Part shown: positions 31,431 to 34,097 of the stretch, one piece after another
How positions within the stretch are numbered: position 1 is the first letter of the stretch
How the letters are laid out: every line of letters begins with the position of its first letter
The notes under the pieces: generated by a model
Told to the model about the DNA's origin: nothing
What the model saw: only the letters and a program-made list of their open reading frames with translations
Database searches by the model: none
Origin: Gemmatimonadales bacterium
GTDB lineage: Bacteria > Gemmatimonadota > Gemmatimonadetes > Longimicrobiales > Gaopeijiaceae
Length of the DNA: 34,097 nucleotides
Assembly: GCA_020344755.1 (NCBI GenBank)
Contig: CP070829.1
Span: 1,542,865-1,576,961, forward strand
Direction of reading: 5' to 3'
Position numbers and translations under genes: made by a program

Positions 31431-32603
31431 ATGACCCAGGACCGCAGGACCTTCCTCCGGACCGCAGGCACCGCCGGGATGGCATTGACCCTCGGCGGAC
31501 GCCCGCACGCGGTGGCCGCCGCCCCGGGCAGAGCCCTTCCCTCACCCACTACTCCGTCGTCGTCCAGACCGGGCCGGGCGCTCCGCATCCTGGTCCTGGG
31601 TGGTACGTCCTTCATCGGACCCCACCAGGTCCAGTACGCCCTGGACCGGGGACACGAGATCACCCTGTTCAACCGCGGCCGCACCAACACCGATCTGTTC
31701 CCCGGGGTGGAGCGGCTCGTGGGGGACCGCAACGGCGACCTGGAGTCCCTCAGGGGCCGGACGTGGGACGTGTGCATCGACAACTCGGCGTCCAACATCC
31801 GCTGGGTGGAGTTCAGCACCGCGGCGCTGCGGGACTCGGTGGACCGCTACTTCTACGTGTCCTCACGGTCGGCGTACGCCGATACCTCGGCCGTCCCCAT
31901 GACGGCGGATCACCCCACCTTCACCTACGAGACCGCCGGAGTCGACCGCGACGCCGACCGGAACACGCTCCCCTACGGCCTGCAGAAGGCCCTCTGCGAG
32001 CGGCAGACCCGGATGGTCTTCGGTGACCGGGCCTGCATCTTCCGGCCGGGACTGATCATCGGTCCGCGGGACCGGACCGACCGCTTCACATACTGGCCGG
32101 TTCGGATCCACCGTGGAGGGGAGGTCCTCTCCCCCGGGAACGGCTCCGACCCCATCCAGATCATCGACGCCCGGGACTTCGGCGAGTGGATGATCCGGAT
32201 GGCCGAAGACGGTCATACCGGTGTCTACAACGCCGTGGGCCCCGCCGTACCGCGTCCCATGGACGAACTCCTCTACGGAATCCGCGCGGTGACGACGGCG
32301 GAGACCACCTTCACCTGGGTCGACACCCAGTTCCTCCTGGATCGAGACGTCCGGCCCTACCGGGAGATGCCGGTGTGGATGCCTCCGCTTCCCGGAAGGG
32401 AGGGTTACGCCCGGTTCGACCTGACTCCGGAGGTGGAGCGGGGCCTGACCTTCCGCCCCCTGGCCGTGACGGCCCAGGATACGCTGGAATACCACTTCGC
32501 CCGGCCGCAGGAGGAGCAGTGGCCCCTCCGTGCGGGGATCACGCCGGAGAGGGAAGCCCAGGTCCTGGCGGAGTGGCACCGCAGCCGGGGAGGTCGGGGG
32601 TGA
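31431..32603 (+). CDS. Tat-exported NAD-dependent epimerase/dehydratase family protein
   Basis: 390 residues from ATG 31431 (GGGAGAAG just upstream). The N-terminus has a twin-arginine motif (DRRTFLRTAG, Arg5-Arg6) and a hydrophobic stretch, then a Pro/Ser linker. The extended-SDR Rossmann motif follows (LVLGGTSFIGPH, Gly57-Gly58 to Gly63). The catalytic triad is in YVSSRSAY and YGLQKAL (Tyr-x3-Lys). PGLIIGPRDRTDR and a C-terminal substrate part follow, as in UDP-sugar epimerase-like proteins such as the CSP41/RNA-binding-like group. Tat export would let it leave the cytoplasm folded with NAD bound, an odd place for a nucleotide-sugar enzyme. Its stop overlaps the next ATG by 1 bp (TGATG). 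Confidence 0.87.
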   Translation: MTQDRRTFLRTAGTAGMALTLGGRPHAVAAAPGRALPSPTTPSSSRPGRALRILVLGGTSFIGPHQVQYALDRGHEITLFNRGRTNTDLFPGVERLVGDRNGDLESLRGRTWDVCIDNSASNIRWVEFSTAALRDSVDRYFYVSSRSAYADTSAVPMTADHPTFTYETAGVDRDADRNTLPYGLQKALCERQTRMVFGDRACIFRPGLIIGPRDRTDRFTYWPVRIHRGGEVLSPGNGSDPIQIIDARDFGEWMIRMAEDGHTGVYNAVGPAVPRPMDELLYGIRAVTTAETTFTWVDTQFLLDRDVRPYREMPVWMPPLPGREGYARFDLTPEVERGLTFRPLAVTAQDTLEYHFARPQEEQWPLRAGITPEREAQVLAEWHRSRGGRG

Positions 32604-33544
32604 TGCCTCGCCCGTCCCGTCTCCCGAGAAGTAGCCGGGCCCGGACGCGCGGGGCCCTCGTCCTGGGAGCCGTCCTTCCGGTCATGCTCCTGGCGGGAGC
32701 ACCGGCTCCGGCAGACGGTCAGGATTCCGGAGGACCGCGCATCTTCATTTCGGTGGACATGGAGGGGATCGGAGGTGTGGGCTCCCCGGGCATGACCTCC
32801 GCCAGCGGCAAGGACTACGGCACGGCACGGCGCCTCATGACCGACGAGCTCAACACCGTGATCCGGGCACTCTTCGACGCTGGTGCTGGCCACGTGCTGG
32901 TTAACGACTCCCACGGGGACCACCAGAACGTGCTGCACACCGAGCTGGATCCCCGGGCGGAGTACGTGCAGGGATCCATCAAGCGTTTGGGAATGGTGGC
33001 CGAGCTCGATTCCTCCTTCGACGCCGCGATCTTCCTCGGCTACCACGCCATGGCGGGGGTGGGTGACGCCTTCCTGGCCCACACCGGCTCGGGCTCGGTG
33101 AAGGGGCTATGGGTCAACGAGGTGGAAGTAGGGGAAGGGGGAATGAATGCCCTGTACGCCGGGTCTGTGGGCGTACCCGTGATCCTGGCCTCCGGAGACC
33201 GGGCATTCGGCGAGGAGTTCACCGCGCTCACCGGAGCTCCCGTGGTGGTGACGAAGGAAGCGCTCGGCTCCTCCGCGGCACGTCTTCGGAGCCCGGAGAG
33301 CGTTCGAGCGGAGTTGGCGGCCCGAGCGGGGGAAGCCTTGCGGTCTCTTCCCGAGGCCCGTCCTCTCGAGGTCCGGCAGCCCGTGGTGACACGGATCCGG
33401 TTCGCCTCCACCACCCGCCCCTACCTGCTGGAGGCCATTCCCGGAGTGATTCGGGTCGATGGCAGCACCGTGGAGTTCCGGTCGGAGAGCATGGGAGAGG
33501 CCTACCAGATGATCCGACTGGCCTACCGCTTCATCAGCTGGTAG
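32603..33544 (+). CDS. Exported M55 D-aminopeptidase (DppA-like)
   Basis: A zinc peptidase that in DppA removes N-terminal D-Ala from D-Ala-D-Ala and related peptides. The 313-residue product has a signal peptide (TRGALVLGAVLPVMLLAG, cleaved near ADGQD). The M55 fold starts at ISVDMEGIGGV with Asp52 and Glu54, then NDSHGDH, GYHAMAGVGDAFLAHTGS, NEVEVGEGGMNA and the closing AYRFISW. All metal and active-site stretches are present. ATG 32603 overlaps the epimerase stop by 1 bp with GGAGG about 8 nt upstream, so translation is coupled. A periplasmic or surface D-aminopeptidase would fit trimming of wall peptides. Convergent with the SDR gene, 13 bp apart. Confidence 0.92.
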   Translation: MPRPSRLPRSSRARTRGALVLGAVLPVMLLAGAPAPADGQDSGGPRIFISVDMEGIGGVGSPGMTSASGKDYGTARRLMTDELNTVIRALFDAGAGHVLVNDSHGDHQNVLHTELDPRAEYVQGSIKRLGMVAELDSSFDAAIFLGYHAMAGVGDAFLAHTGSGSVKGLWVNEVEVGEGGMNALYAGSVGVPVILASGDRAFGEEFTALTGAPVVVTKEALGSSAARLRSPESVRAELAARAGEALRSLPEARPLEVRQPVVTRIRFASTTRPYLLEAIPGVIRVDGSTVEFRSESMGEAYQMIRLAYRFISW

Positions 33545-33557
33545 GTCCGGAGGTCCC

Positions 33558-34097
33558 TCAGGTGGGCTGATCAGTGGGCCGAATCAGCACCTCGTTCACA
33601 TTTACGTGCTCGGGGGCGGTCACGGCGAACAGGACCGCCCCCGCCACGTCCGACGCCTGCAGCTTCCTCCGGGATGCCCACCCGTCCTCGAAGCTCCTGC
33701 GAAGCTCCGGGTCGGGGATGTGGTCCATGAGCTCCGTCTCCACGACTCCGGGCTGGATGTCCGTCACCCGAATCCCGTGGGACGCCGAGAGCTCCAGCTG
33801 GATGCCCCACGTCAGTGCCCGGACCGCGAACTTGGTGGCGCTATAGACGGTGCCTCCCGGGAACGGGCGCCGGCCCGCCAGCGATCCCACGTTCACGATG
33901 TGCCCACGCCGCCGCTCGAGCATCGTGGGGAGGACGGCGGCCAGGCCGTGCAGGACGCCCTTCACGTTCACGTCGACCATCCGAGCCCAGTCCTCGCTCC
34001 GCAGCTGCGCCAGCGGAGACAGGGGCATGACCCCTGCGTTGTTCACGAGGATGTCGATCCGGCCTGCCTCCTCCAGGGCCAGGGCCGCCAGCGCCCG
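33558..34097 (-). CDS. Short-chain dehydrogenase/reductase (5' end beyond window)
   Basis: The last 179 residues of a classical SDR; the N-terminal cofactor motif TGxxxGIG lies outside the right edge. Visible: ILVNNAGVMPLSPL (the NNAG motif), the catalytic Ser in VNVGSLAGRRP, Tyr-x3-Lys in YSATKFAV, and PGVVETEL after it. The sequence VRALTWGIQLELSASHGIRV and the GVLHGLAAVLPTM region match the SDR group of YdfG/UcpA-like oxidoreductases with unknown alcohols or ketones as substrates. The frame is open to position 34097, so the real start is further right. Its stop is 13 bp from that of the M55 gene. Confidence 0.92.
   Translation of the reverse strand, partial: RALAALALEEAGRIDILVNNAGVMPLSPLAQLRSEDWARMVDVNVKGVLHGLAAVLPTMLERRRGHIVNVGSLAGRRPFPGGTVYSATKFAVRALTWGIQLELSASHGIRVTDIQPGVVETELMDHIPDPELRRSFEDGWASRRKLQASDVAGAVLFAVTAPEHVNVNEVLIRPTDQPT

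Noticed and set aside
1..34097. Mobile element, prophage, CRISPR or defence system
   Set aside because: No transposase, integrase, nuclease-effector, terminal repeat or spaced repeat array was found on either strand.

Overview
The window is very GC-rich (by eye roughly two thirds G+C) and densely coded. It looks like chromosomal DNA from a Gram-negative-type bacterium with an outer membrane: there is an outer-membrane barrel protein, several lipoprotein signals, many Sec signal peptides and two Tat signals. The gene families (exported M20D-type amidohydrolases, DUF885 and M1 peptidases, a DUF6702-like protein, HupE/UreJ, a Tat-exported epimerase) would fit a Gemmatimonadota-like organism. That placement is an inference from gene content, not a measurement. 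I saw no tRNA, rRNA, CRISPR array, insertion sequence, phage gene or integrase.

Left part (1-9012, all minus strand): a tight operon read from alr towards comEC: alanine racemase, a lipoprotein, an outer-membrane barrel protein, the paired tRNA methylthiotransferases mtaB and miaB, a small LapA-like membrane protein, and comEC, which runs off the left edge. Several junctions are ATGA overlaps, so co-translation is likely. mazG (9071-9901, plus) diverges from alr, and a D-2-hydroxyacid dehydrogenase (minus) converges on mazG with 6 bp between them.

Middle (11.1-15.0 kb): a small cationic membrane protein followed by a good hairpin terminator, a small exported glycine-rich protein, the remnant of an M20 peptidase that has lost its centre and changed frame (a pseudogene), two VOC-fold proteins and an M20D amidohydrolase.

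Right part (15.2-34.1 kb): an accumulation of hydrolases for peptides and amides, most with export signals: M23 lipoprotein, M20 deacylase, a gamma-glutamyltransferase-like Ntn hydrolase, a second M20D amidohydrolase, an M1 aminopeptidase with a DUF6702-like partner and a HupE/UreJ membrane protein nearby, a Tat-exported M19 dipeptidase homologue, a DUF885 peptidase and an M55 D-aminopeptidase. Mixed in are a RidA protein, an acidic lipoprotein, an exported protein made of two copies of one module, a Tat-exported epimerase and a partial SDR. Together they suggest scavenging of peptides or wall fragments in the periplasm. Two members (the GGT-like and the M19-like protein) lack hallmark residues of their families, so their chemistry may differ from the textbook reaction. 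Several perfect inverted repeats lie in the intergenic gaps and are operator candidates.
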